A stretch of 64,000 nucleotides of DNA from Crocinitomicaceae bacterium (GTDB lineage Bacteria; Bacteroidota; Bacteroidia; Flavobacteriales_D; Crocinitomicaceae): assembly GCA_018402525.1 (NCBI GenBank), contig JAGYIR010000011.1:248001-312000 (forward strand). Reading direction: 5' to 3'. Below are positions 45,546-53,517 of this stretch, in pieces. Position numbers and translations under genes: made by a program. Position 1 is the stretch's first letter; each line of letters begins with the position of its first letter. The notes under the pieces were generated by a model. That model saw only the letters and a list, made by a program, of their open reading frames with translations, was not told the origin of the DNA and did not search any database.

Positions 45546-45644
45546 AAAGTTCTGTACTCCTTTATGGAACTGGCTTTGGTGTGTTCGCTATATGATTTAA
45601 AATAACGTGTTCAAGGTAAATTATTAACTAATTCCGTGAACAAA

Positions 45645-46925
45645 ATGGAGAATCAAAAATTCAATGTCCAGTTATGGTTAAACCACAACAGACAAAAAGA
45701 CAATCAATCCAAACTATTCATTCGAATAGTTGTGGACGGTAAACGTGCAGAAATTGCTACTACCTATTTCATTAAAAAGTCCGAATGGGATAGTGCCCAC
45801 GGCCAAGTCAAACACAATGCACCCCATTCAGTTTTAATCAATGGTTTCATCGAGCACACAACCAATGTAATCAAAAAGCACTTTCTATCCTATGCGGCAC
45901 ATGGCAAAAGAATCACTGCGAAAGAATTGAAAGACCTCTTTTTAGGTAAAGAGGAAAAAGTCGAAACCAAATCACTCAAGGAAGCTTTCGAATACCACAA
46001 GGTAAAAATGGAAGCAATGATCAAAGTGGGAAAAGTTGCCAAAACAACTTTGGCCAAGTACAATTATTGCCAGGGCAAAGTTGAAAGCTTTTTACAATTT
46101 CGATTTAAGAAAAAAGACATCTTACTTACTGAATTAAGCTTAAAATTTGTTACTGAATTCGAACACTTCTTACTAGTCAACGAACGCATGCAAACCAATT
46201 CAGCACACAAATACATTGTGAATTTGAAACGGATCATTAACGTGGCTGTTAGCGTGGAATGGATTCCGAAAAATCCTTTCGATAATTTTAGATGCACTTA
46301 CACCAATCCGGAACGTGAAATATTGACTCAAACCGAACTGGATGTAATGCAGGACAGAATAATAATGATGCCTCGTTTAGCGGAAGTTCGTGATGTATTC
46401 CTTTTCTGTTGTTATACGGGTTTTGCGTATTCGGATATTTACAAATTCGAACAAGATGCTTTATCTATTGGCATAGATGGAGAATACTGGCTTTCAACGA
46501 TTCGCCAAAAGACGGGTACCCGGGAAAGTGTTCCTCTCCTACCCTTGCCGATGGAAATCATCAACCGCTACAAGGATCATCCTGTGTGTGTGAAATACAA
46601 TAAGCTGCTTCCTGTAAACAGTAACCAAAAGTACAATGCTTATTTGAAGGAAATAGCTGACCTGTGTGGTATAAAAAAGGTATTGACCTCACATATGGCC
46701 AGACATACTTTTGCAACAACAGTAACGCTCTCAAATGGCGTTCCTTTGGAAACTGTTTCGAAGATGCTGGGACACACAAAAATCTCTACCACGCAAATCT
46801 ATGCTAAGGTCCTCGACACGAAGGTCAGCCATGATATGAGTACGTTAAAATCCATCTTTGCTAATAAAGAAAAAACCAAGGTATCAATAGATAATCAAAA
46901 GGTTTCGGAGAAAAAGATTGGGTAA
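45645..46925 (+). CDS. Tyrosine recombinase/integrase (IntDOT-like)
   Basis: A 426-residue site-specific recombinase. The N-terminal arm-binding domain (about 1-90, VQLWLNHNRQKDNQSKLFIRIVVDGKRAEIATT) and the SAM-like core-binding domain (about 110-215) precede the catalytic domain. The C-terminus keeps HMARHTFA (His and Arg), LGHTKISTTQIYAKV (His and the nucleophilic Tyr). The first catalytic Arg position in CCYTGFAYSDI is occupied by a non-Arg residue, as in Bacteroidota elements such as CTnDOT. An in-frame GTG 9 bases upstream (45636) is an alternative start, but it falls inside a GTGAACAA motif repeated in the region, so ATG is preferred. It lies 295 bases after tRNA-Asp. Confidence 0.88.
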   Translation: MENQKFNVQLWLNHNRQKDNQSKLFIRIVVDGKRAEIATTYFIKKSEWDSAHGQVKHNAPHSVLINGFIEHTTNVIKKHFLSYAAHGKRITAKELKDLFLGKEEKVETKSLKEAFEYHKVKMEAMIKVGKVAKTTLAKYNYCQGKVESFLQFRFKKKDILLTELSLKFVTEFEHFLLVNERMQTNSAHKYIVNLKRIINVAVSVEWIPKNPFDNFRCTYTNPEREILTQTELDVMQDRIIMMPRLAEVRDVFLFCCYTGFAYSDIYKFEQDALSIGIDGEYWLSTIRQKTGTRESVPLLPLPMEIINRYKDHPVCVKYNKLLPVNSNQKYNAYLKEIADLCGIKKVLTSHMARHTFATTVTLSNGVPLETVSKMLGHTKISTTQIYAKVLDTKVSHDMSTLKSIFANKEKTKVSIDNQKVSEKKIG

Positions 46926-46928
46926 TTC

Positions 46929-46956
46929 AAAAGCGACTTCGGTCGTTTTTTTTTTT
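46929..46956 (+). terminator. Terminator of the integrase gene
   Basis: Stem AAAAGCGAC / GTCGTTTTT with a TTCG tetraloop followed by a T-run; it begins 4 nt after the integrase stop. Confidence 0.78.
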
Positions 46957-46978
46957 CACTAGCCAAAAGTTAAAGATT

Positions 46979-47015
46979 GAATAGTAGTACGTAAATAGTT
47001 TACGCACTACTATTC
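46979..47015. promoter_or_regulatory. 17-bp near-perfect palindrome between integrase and rteC
   Basis: Arms 46979-46995 and 46999-47015 are complementary at 16 of 17 positions around a TAG centre. It is about 70 nt upstream of the RteC-like start codon. In CTnDOT the RteC protein binds an inverted repeat near the excision genes; here the site is next to its own gene and could be an operator. Confidence 0.65.
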
Positions 47016-47085
47016 TAGTTTTGGTCTGTTATGATATGCACTAATCTAGAATTCAAATGAACTTAAATCCGATTATCAAAAAACT

Positions 47086-47907
47086 ATGGAATACTACATT
47101 TCCTCTACAAAAAAGCTCTGCGAAGAGTTGGAGCAGTTGCATTATTGTGAGTCTGACATAAACATCAGTTCTAATAAAGCCGCTAAACAAATAAAAAAAA
47201 CATTGACAAACTTTCGAGATAAAATAAGACGAGAGGGTTTCGATTCGACAGAAGATGAGGTTCACTTTTTCAAATACGTTAAGCCTAAAATTCAGGCATA
47301 TCTTATTTTCTATTCTGTACTGGCTGAAATTGAGTCCAGTAAATTGCACATGGGTGATGCAGAGCTCTTGGACCTTATAGAGAAAAAGGTGCGTATGTTC
47401 AGACACATCATGCGCGAGAATCTTGAGTTTGTCAAATACTACAATTCTGGACTTACTCATTTGGATAAACTCTACTTTATCCGGGACACAGAAATTGATT
47501 CGATTAGCAAAAATATTACGAATATGTTATTAGATCCAGAATTCAATGCTTCCCATGATTTTGTCGCATCAAACATCATAGCATTTGATTTATTCAAAAA
47601 ACACCTGATACCTCATCCTGAATTGAAAATATCTGTTGCTTCTGTAAAATCAAAACTGAAATGGACAGCTACAAAATTGGATTTAGTTGAGCTCATTTAT
47701 GCGCTTCAAGCTTCAGGTGCTATCAATTATGGTGGTGCTGATTTGAAAGATATTTGTTCTGCATTAGAATCTATTTTCTGTATCCAAGTGGGTGATTTGT
47801 ATCGTGCATTTCATGATATTTCTAACCGGAAAAAAGAGAGAATTAAATACGTGAATCGATTGGAGAGTGATTTGGAAAGGAAGATTTTGGAGTTGGAAGG
47901 GATGTGA
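47086..47907 (+). CDS. rteC: RteC-like regulator
   Basis: A 273-residue protein matching the RteC family known from the tetracycline-regulated excision operon of Bacteroides CTnDOT: LHYCESDINISSNKAAKQIKKTLTNFRDKIRREGFDSTEDEVHFFKYVKPKIQAYLIFYS and the C-terminal winged-helix-like region SKLKWTATKLDLVELIYALQASGAINYGGADLKDICSALESIFCIQVGDLYRAFHDISNRKKERIKYVNRLESDLERKI. In CTnDOT RteC binds upstream of the excision genes and activates them. Here neither rteA nor rteB is nearby, so the signal input is unknown. The family assignment is made on length and motif pattern. Confidence 0.8.
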   Translation: MEYYISSTKKLCEELEQLHYCESDINISSNKAAKQIKKTLTNFRDKIRREGFDSTEDEVHFFKYVKPKIQAYLIFYSVLAEIESSKLHMGDAELLDLIEKKVRMFRHIMRENLEFVKYYNSGLTHLDKLYFIRDTEIDSISKNITNMLLDPEFNASHDFVASNIIAFDLFKKHLIPHPELKISVASVKSKLKWTATKLDLVELIYALQASGAINYGGADLKDICSALESIFCIQVGDLYRAFHDISNRKKERIKYVNRLESDLERKILELEGM

Positions 47908-48010
47908 TAACGTTCTAAATTATTAGATGTGAGTTTCTCATTTATGATTGTTCACACTAAACTTTTAAATAGTTCTTAGTTTGAAATCAATAAACTTGGA
48001 TATTTAATAT

Positions 48011-48979
48011 TTAGTAATATTGAATTTCTCTTTCGATTAATACTCGTTCTCCCATATATGGATTCTCACCACTGTCCAACATCCATTTTGCTACAATAAA
48101 ATCAGAGTAATCAGAGTAATCAGTTATAATGTGGCTTATCCAGCAAGTTTCTTTTGAGATCCAATTGCCATGATCATCATATTTAAATTTATTAATAATT
48201 GATAATTTATTGTGGACTCTCTCTTCAATAATATCGCCAAAATCGTTCCTAACATAATTTCTTTTAGAAACTGTGTTTTTTTCATTATCAAGAGTTTCTT
48301 TTTGAATTAGGTGTTGATTTGAATCATATTTATAACTGGTTGTCGTTTGTATAGAATCACAATGTTCATAATCTTCTTTTCGAATTAGGTTGCCTAAATT
48401 GTCATAGAAGAAAGTCTTTTTTTCTTTCGATATTTTTTGAGATCCACTTTTATTCGGCACAGTTAAACTTTGAATTCGATTTCCTTTTTCATCATAGGAA
48501 TAATGATCTTTATACACTAATTTGTTGTTTTCATCAAGGACCTTTTTAATAATAACTTCTCCTTTCGAATTATATATGTATACAAATTTTGTTCGCACTT
48601 TATAGTCACCGCATTGCGTGTTAAAGTCATAGAAATATGCTTCTGATAGTAAATTCGTCTTACTATAAATATATTTGAATCCATAATAATTATTACCATG
48701 AGCGTTATCAAAATTTTGATAAGGTTGCCTTCTCTCGAGTTTGTCTCCAAACTCATTAAATAGGTAATAATAACAATCATAGTTCTCTGAAAGTTCAATA
48801 AGCTGTCCTCTTTTAAGACTTCCGCCTACTGCGTCTAATTCAAAAGGTACAAGGTTTATTGATTTTATTTTTCCTTTTAGCCCCATTTTTATTAAATCAG
48901 ATTTGCGTGAATTATTTTTAGATATAAAACGGGAGTTTGATTTTGACGCGAAAAATGAGGAGAACAATTTTGATAACAT
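48011..48979 (-). CDS. Protein with YD/RHS-like repeats, function unknown
   Basis: A 322-residue protein made largely of 20-25-residue repeats with YxYDExGNxI-like cores (YSYDEKGNRIQSL, FFYDNLGNLIRKEDY, YKYDSNQHLIQKETL, FKYDDHGNWISKE). This pattern resembles RHS/YD repeats or the toast-rack-like repeats of Bacteroidota exported proteins. The first 30 residues are basic and Ser-rich with no clear signal peptide; an internal Met before GLKGKIKSINLVPFE is an alternative start. A duplicated 9-bp unit (ATCAGAGTA twice on the plus strand) encodes DYSDYS near 48103. Function unknown; no neighbour in the same direction forms an obvious operon. Confidence 0.5.
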   Translation of the reverse strand: MLSKLFSSFFASKSNSRFISKNNSRKSDLIKMGLKGKIKSINLVPFELDAVGGSLKRGQLIELSENYDCYYYLFNEFGDKLERRQPYQNFDNAHGNNYYGFKYIYSKTNLLSEAYFYDFNTQCGDYKVRTKFVYIYNSKGEVIIKKVLDENNKLVYKDHYSYDEKGNRIQSLTVPNKSGSQKISKEKKTFFYDNLGNLIRKEDYEHCDSIQTTTSYKYDSNQHLIQKETLDNEKNTVSKRNYVRNDFGDIIEERVHNKLSIINKFKYDDHGNWISKETCWISHIITDYSDYSDFIVAKWMLDSGENPYMGERVLIEREIQYY

Positions 48980-49104
48980 GGTTTCTGTTTATTTTTTATT
49001 GACTATAAGCTGTTTTAAACAATCCTCTGGAGTAATACTTGTAATTTATCTTAGAAAGTTCTGTGGTTGTTTTTTTGTAAATATGCTTAATCACTATCAG
49101 ATTG

Positions 49105-49550
49105 TCACTTAATGGAATTAATACTTCCTCTGCAAGTATTCCCTTCTGTTTGCCCAATAATCCATCTGTTTAAATAACTAACTCTTTCTTGTGTGAGATT
49201 TGTCATCTCATTATAATAACATGAGTTAAAAGCACTTCCATCTCGTAACGGCTCGTTTTCAGTATAAAGCATTAACATTTGAGCGTCTCTATATTCGATC
49301 CATTTATTTTGTGCAGTAAGAAAGTTTGGAATAAATAAAGAATCATCTGACTGGTACGAATTGAGAAGTATTATAACAGAATCTAATTCATATTTTACTA
49401 ATTTATATCTTTCTTCCGCAGATAAATTAATTTCAGTTTGAGACAATTCGGAATAATCACTTTGACTTCACTTGGTTCGTTTTCCTCTGTTTTCATATCC
49501 TGCGAACATGAAACAGAAATAAGACAACACAAAACAACAATGAGTTTCAT
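49105..49550 (-). pseudogene. Frameshifted lipoprotein with LprI/DUF1311-like domain
   Basis: The start ATG at 49550 opens a lipoprotein signal peptide (CLISVSC, lipobox Cys15) followed by about 20 residues, but this frame hits a TAG about 50 codons in. The frame continuing to 49105 reads SQTEINLSAEERYKLVKYELDS..QNKWIEYRDAQMLMLY..RDGSAFNSCYYNEMTNLTQERVSYLNRWI, a DUF1311/LprI-like lysozyme-inhibitor pattern, and has an upstream TGA just before 49474. So one base must have been lost or gained between about 49447 and 49475. Either the gene is decaying or the sequence has an error. Confidence 0.65.
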
Positions 49551-49571
49551 ACCAACCGTTTTATATTTTGT

Positions 49572-50039
49572 TTAATTTGTCTTTTCTAATGAATGAAAAG
49601 AATCGGTTTTTATTTGGATATTCTTGTTGAATTTAAAATGTTCTGAATTTTGATAGCCAGTAAATAACATTAATTCGTTATATCGCTCGTTGATGTATGC
49701 AATAAAAAATTGAGCACCTTCTCCAATTGTTAAAATGTCATGATCTATTTTATAAGGATAGGATTCTCTGTCTTCTTTATTTTTAAACATAACTATTAAA
49801 CTATCGGAAGTAAATTCATAAGAATAATAACTTTCTGAATTTACAAATCCCCATGATTCATTACCGTCCGCATCGATAATACTACCATATTGATCCGTTA
49901 GATGCCACAATCCTAAAATACGTTCTGCATATTCGTTGTCAGTGATAGTTTCTCCTGTGTCCGGATTGTACGTTGATGTTTGACCTATTAATGAAGTCGC
50001 GATTATCATGGAAATAGTGATTAAGATCAATTGTTTCAT
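49572..50039 (-). CDS. Exported lipocalin-like protein of unknown function
   Basis: A 155-residue secreted protein with signal peptide ending near LIGQ (about residue 20). The mature part contains AERILGLWHLTDQYGSIIDADGNESW followed by alternating strands (YYSYEFTSDSLIVMFKNKEDRESYPYKIDHDILTIGEGAQFFIAYINERYNELMLFTG), a lipocalin-like or DUF-type beta-barrel pattern with the GLWxLTD start motif. No function known. Between the two frameshifted genes on the same strand. Confidence 0.55.
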   Translation of the reverse strand: MKQLILITISMIIATSLIGQTSTYNPDTGETITDNEYAERILGLWHLTDQYGSIIDADGNESWGFVNSESYYSYEFTSDSLIVMFKNKEDRESYPYKIDHDILTIGEGAQFFIAYINERYNELMLFTGYQNSEHFKFNKNIQIKTDSFHSLEKTN

Positions 50040-50124
50040 CGAAAAAGATATATTTTTTAATACTTATAGATTGTTTCTATTGTTGTGAATTAAATTCTTG
50101 AATTCCTAAAATTAATATTATAAT

Positions 50125-50152
50125 CAAAAAACATCATCTTTCTTTGATGTTA
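50125..50152 (-). terminator. Probable minus-strand terminator
   Basis: On the minus strand AACATCA / TGATGTT stem (7 bp, loop 8) followed by T6, located 100 nt downstream of the frameshifted lipoprotein gene that starts at 50496. Confidence 0.55.
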
Positions 50153-50251
50153 TTATCAAATCCTTGTTGATTCTAACAATGGAAAAATGTTTTGTCTAAT
50201 TCGACATTGTTTTTGTATCCGAAATAAAATACAAAAATCGTTTCTCTTCAA

Positions 50252-50496
50252 TTAATGGTCATAGAACTCATCAGGAATAGGATCACCTTCTAAAACGGGG
50301 ACCATATATGCTGGACCTCTATAGTCTGTATCAACCGTTGTTTGATCAAAAGTATAGCCTATATCAATCTTCCATCTGAAGATGCGCAGTCAGGATTTTT
50401 AATACATGATTTTAATTCTGGAGACAGGCCTCCCTGCCCTCCGCAAGACATTAATAGAAGTGTCAGAGATAGGGTGAAATAGAGTCGTTTTTTCAT
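50252..50496 (-). pseudogene. Frameshifted small lipoprotein
   Basis: ATG at 50496 opens a lipoprotein signal peptide (lipobox LMSC, Cys18) and reads to TAG after about 48 codons. The -1 frame carries FRWKIDIGYTFDQTTVDTDYRGPAYMVPVLEGDPIPDEFYDH and stops at 50252, which continues the composition of a short exported protein. A one-base change around 50375-50400 would join both. No family recognised. This is the second broken lipoprotein gene within 1 kb. Confidence 0.55.
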
Positions 50497-50583
50497 TTTT
50501 AAAGCTTTGTGTTTTAAAAATAGCAAATATTATGAAAAATCGAATGCGATAATGATGCTTTTTATCATTCCAGTAATAGATTG

Positions 50584-51294
50584 TCATTCTTCTGAGAAAG
50601 TCACTTCATTCATGATTACAAGATTTTCGGTATCCAATCCTTTGAAAGTATAATTATATAGCTGTACGGAATTAAATAACTCCTCGGAACATTCGTTTTT
50701 TCGTATAGTTGTTTTGTTTGATGGAGCTTTCCAAACAGCCACTTTTAACGTTTTTCGATTCCAAATCTTCCCAGTCATCAGTTCAATGAATTCCGTGAAG
50801 AATTCCATTTCATTAAGGACGACTTTCTTTTCAAAGTCAATTGTTTGTTGTTTGACTTTGTTGCTCCTCAATGATTTTAATTCAATAATTGCGAGACTAT
50901 TGTTCGAGTCAAGCGCAAGAATATCATTTACGATTCTTTTACCTTCTGGGAGTTGAAAAGCAATTTCAGAAGTAATAAAAGTGAAATCCCCAAAAGGCAG
51001 GTGTCCGTTATTATTCATCGCGAAATTAATGATGAATGCTTGTAGGTTTTTTTCTTCAGTTTTACGTCCTGGACTTTTAATTCCATTTGTTTTTAAATCG
51101 TGCATAGCTTTTTCCGCTTGAGAAATTGACTTTAATCTACTTATACCACATTCAGGTGTGTTCTGATTTAGAGAGATAATTGAAAAAGATTTTAAACTCC
51201 CTCTAAAATGCAACTGATTTTGTATTAAAAAATCATGGTGCTTTTCATTTAATTCTTTAGCAATTTTAAAATATATCAATCTTTCGTTTGTCAT
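50584..51294 (-). CDS. Predicted PD-(D/E)XK nuclease of unknown family
   Basis: A 236-residue protein of the nuclease/DHH operon. The core pattern is IVNDILALDSNNSLAIIELKSLRSNKVKQQTIDFEKK with Asp124 and Glu138-Leu-Lys140 (E-x-K), a PD-(D/E)XK active site; the strand and helix spacing fits. The N-terminal half (residues 1-115) shows no known family. It starts 10 bases after the DHH gene stop on the same strand, so it is the third gene of an operon with the PGN_0703-like nuclease and the DHH phosphoesterase. Two nuclease candidates in one operon suggest genome defence or a toxic effector; that is inference. C-terminal part not classified. Confidence 0.6.
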   Translation of the reverse strand: MTNERLIYFKIAKELNEKHHDFLIQNQLHFRGSLKSFSIISLNQNTPECGISRLKSISQAEKAMHDLKTNGIKSPGRKTEEKNLQAFIINFAMNNNGHLPFGDFTFITSEIAFQLPEGKRIVNDILALDSNNSLAIIELKSLRSNKVKQQTIDFEKKVVLNEMEFFTEFIELMTGKIWNRKTLKVAVWKAPSNKTTIRKNECSEELFNSVQLYNYTFKGLDTENLVIMNEVTFSEE

Positions 51295-51304
51295 TTTTTA
51301 GGAC

Positions 51305-52240
51305 TTAATTTCTATTCATTGGTCGGATGTTCTTAATAACGTCAAAAACATTATCAATTGTAAAGGCTGCTGCGTTTTTATGGCCGCCACCACCATACTT
51401 TTCTGCAATTTTAGATAGGTCAATTGAATTATTGTCTTCCGCATACATAGCAACGACCCATTTCTGAGTTGGTAACAATAAAAATGAAACACAAAATGAG
51501 TAAATTTCTTTTTGAAAGATATTTTTAAAAATCTGAGAACCTCCAGACCTCATGTTTAAAGCAACCACTTTATTTCCTTCTAGTTCAGCTTCAAATGCAT
51601 AACTTTTTGCGACTTTATAATCATTATTTTCAAGGTAATCAGAGATAATATTTCCTCTTTCAATTATGTGTTCAATAAATTCTACAGAGTTATTAAGAAT
51701 TTTTACCCATTTAGTATCTGTTGCCATTGAAAAACAAGATTTCATTCCCATCTGAAACGGAACGATATTCTTATCATAATCGTGCTTCCAAAGATCATAT
51801 CTTCCTAACAGTCTGACTGAGTATGGAATAGGTAAGGAATTGTAATATTCGTCGGAATAAGCACCTATCGTTTTGAAACCTTCCATTAAATAAAGCCAAG
51901 TTAATTCACAAGCAGCATATTCTGTACTTAACAAACCGTTGGTTTGGAACTCTTCAGATTCGCAACTATTAATTGCAGATACGTGATGGTCTATCCATAT
52001 CAGCTCTTTTACCTTTTCACTAATTTCTTTAAATGTTTGAGGAGAAAATGAAAAATCAACGACGTAAACTGTGTCCCCTGTTTCAATAACACTTATAATT
52101 TTTGCGAGTTTCTCCTTTTGATCTAATACTGGATAATTTATTGGGATTGCTTTTGCATTTGGAAATTTTCTCAAAACAATTGCTCCGGAGCTCCAACCAT
52201 CAAAATCTGCTGAATGGTAGAATACGATAGTTTTACTCAT
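51305..52240 (-). CDS. DHH-family phosphoesterase (DHH/DHHA1)
   Basis: A 311-residue metallo-phosphoesterase. Motifs: HSADFDG (His9, Asp12, Asp14), VVDFS (Asp62), IDHHVSA (Asp84, His85, His86) and the DHHA1 C-terminal glycine-rich KYGGGGHKNAAAF. The layout is that of the small DHH proteins like NrnA or GdpP/DisA-type phosphoesterases, which hydrolyse nanoRNA, pAp or cyclic dinucleotides. Here it is embedded between two predicted nucleases: ATGA overlap with the upstream nuclease gene stop at 52237-52240 and 10 bases to the next. Such coupling suggests cooperation. Substrate unknown. Confidence 0.8.
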   Translation of the reverse strand: MSKTIVFYHSADFDGWSSGAIVLRKFPNAKAIPINYPVLDQKEKLAKIISVIETGDTVYVVDFSFSPQTFKEISEKVKELIWIDHHVSAINSCESEEFQTNGLLSTEYAACELTWLYLMEGFKTIGAYSDEYYNSLPIPYSVRLLGRYDLWKHDYDKNIVPFQMGMKSCFSMATDTKWVKILNNSVEFIEHIIERGNIISDYLENNDYKVAKSYAFEAELEGNKVVALNMRSGGSQIFKNIFQKEIYSFCVSFLLLPTQKWVVAMYAEDNNSIDLSKIAEKYGGGGHKNAAAFTIDNVFDVIKNIRPMNRN

Positions 52241-53139
52241 TTGACGATATAGCGTTTCTCAAGATAATTGACCCATTCAGCATATTCTTTATTTGATTGA
52301 GTTTTTTCAATGGATTGGTTGATTGTTTGAAAAAAGGATTCGAATGTTACTCCGAAAACGTCATTTTTAAATGGTGTTTTAATGAATTGAGGAAATTCAG
52401 TTAGAATCTTTTCCATGTGCTTATTTCCTGATGGGTATAGAGTCATTGAGTAAAACAATTCGACATCTTTGTTAATCATAGAAAGTCCAAGGATATAATT
52501 CCTCCAAACCTGGCGATAGTCATCTTTTTTCATTTCGGAAATTGCACCAGTTTCAAATTTTCCCGAATCGTTGGTCACTATGTGGTAAATTGATTTATCA
52601 GAATTCACTTTTACATACTCTGGTGAACCTTGAGTTAGTTTATAGGCTTGTTCTGTATATTTCACTTCAATACCCAATCCACACTTTTTGCCATCGTCAT
52701 TTATGAATTCCACATACGCATCAAAAGAAGTGGCATCATTTAAATAGTTTGTTTTATCCTGAGGGGCATATTCAAGTTCGATTCTTCGTACTTCTTTAAT
52801 TTTTAAATTCGAGAATGTTTTAAATATTTCTGTGGCTAATGCAAGATTACCTTTTAATGGTCCAAAAATGTTAAAGGGTATGTGTTCACTTCTAAGTAAA
52901 TCTGCATCTCTTGTTTTTGAATAATTTGGATACCTTTCATTTTTAACTTGAATGACTCCGAGTTTACTGTAATAATTCAAATGTTTTCGAGCATCATCAT
53001 CTTGTAATCGATTGCCATATTCATTGAAGTCAACCTGTAATTCATTTGCTCGGTAGTTCGATTGATGTTCACGTGCTACTTTTTTAAAAGGATCGTCTTT
53101 AATGTATTGTGGACCTAGATTGAATTTACTATTCGTCAT
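52237..53139 (-). CDS. PGN_0703-like putative restriction endonuclease
   Basis: A 300-residue protein that I recognise as a relative of the PGN_0703 family of putative restriction endonucleases by RANELQVDFNEYGNRLQDDDARKHLNYYSKLGVIQVKNERYPNYSKTRDADLLRSEHIPFNIFGPL. The PD-(D/E)XK site is plausible: SFDAYVEFINDDGKKCGLGIEVKY with Asp140 and Glu158-Val-Lys160. No methyltransferase gene is next to it, so self-DNA protection must come otherwise, or the partner is the DHH gene that overlaps its stop by four bases (ATGA). It is the first gene of the three-gene operon and ends about 380 bases from the divergent HTH gene. Confidence 0.75.
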   Translation of the reverse strand: MTNSKFNLGPQYIKDDPFKKVAREHQSNYRANELQVDFNEYGNRLQDDDARKHLNYYSKLGVIQVKNERYPNYSKTRDADLLRSEHIPFNIFGPLKGNLALATEIFKTFSNLKIKEVRRIELEYAPQDKTNYLNDATSFDAYVEFINDDGKKCGLGIEVKYTEQAYKLTQGSPEYVKVNSDKSIYHIVTNDSGKFETGAISEMKKDDYRQVWRNYILGLSMINKDVELFYSMTLYPSGNKHMEKILTEFPQFIKTPFKNDVFGVTFESFFQTINQSIEKTQSNKEYAEWVNYLEKRYIVK

Positions 53140-53517
53140 AATTTCAGTTTAATAATATTAAGAATTCTTACATTCTTGAAATTGTCATACATATTATAAC
53201 GTAGCAGTTTATAAAAGGATAACAAAGAATAGAAATATAATAAAAATAAATATACAAATCTATTCCACCCAAGTTACACCCAACTTGGTCGTTTTTCTCA
53301 AATCTTTTACACCCCCCATTTTACTGTTCAAAATCACTCCGTATTTCATACTTTTTTAGCCCATAAACTGATACAATTAGTGTTGGCTGAGCGAAGTCGA
53401 AGCCAAACCTATATAAACAGGGACTTTCAAAAAAAAAATCACCCAAGGTGCGACCAACTTGGGAAAAATCCCCATCAAACTGCCACAATTTTGCCAAGAA
53501 CACTTAAAACAAATCAT
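53140..53517. promoter_or_regulatory. Noncoding region with two related inverted repeats and a REP-like motif
   Basis: No gene is seen. A 23-nt element CACCCAAG...CCAACTTGG occurs at 53266-53288 and, with five changes, at 53440-53462; each contains an inverted repeat (CCAAGTT/AACTTGG and CCCAAG/CTTGGG). The second copy is 55 nt upstream of the HTH gene start. A REP-like hairpin TTGGCT-gagcgaagtcga-AGCCAA lies at 53383-53406. Confidence 0.55.

Noticed and set aside
50399-50587. 62-codon minus-strand frame near 50.4 kb
   Set aside because: Out of frame with the lipoprotein signal peptide at 50496 and without recognisable features; the frameshifted lipoprotein explains the region better.
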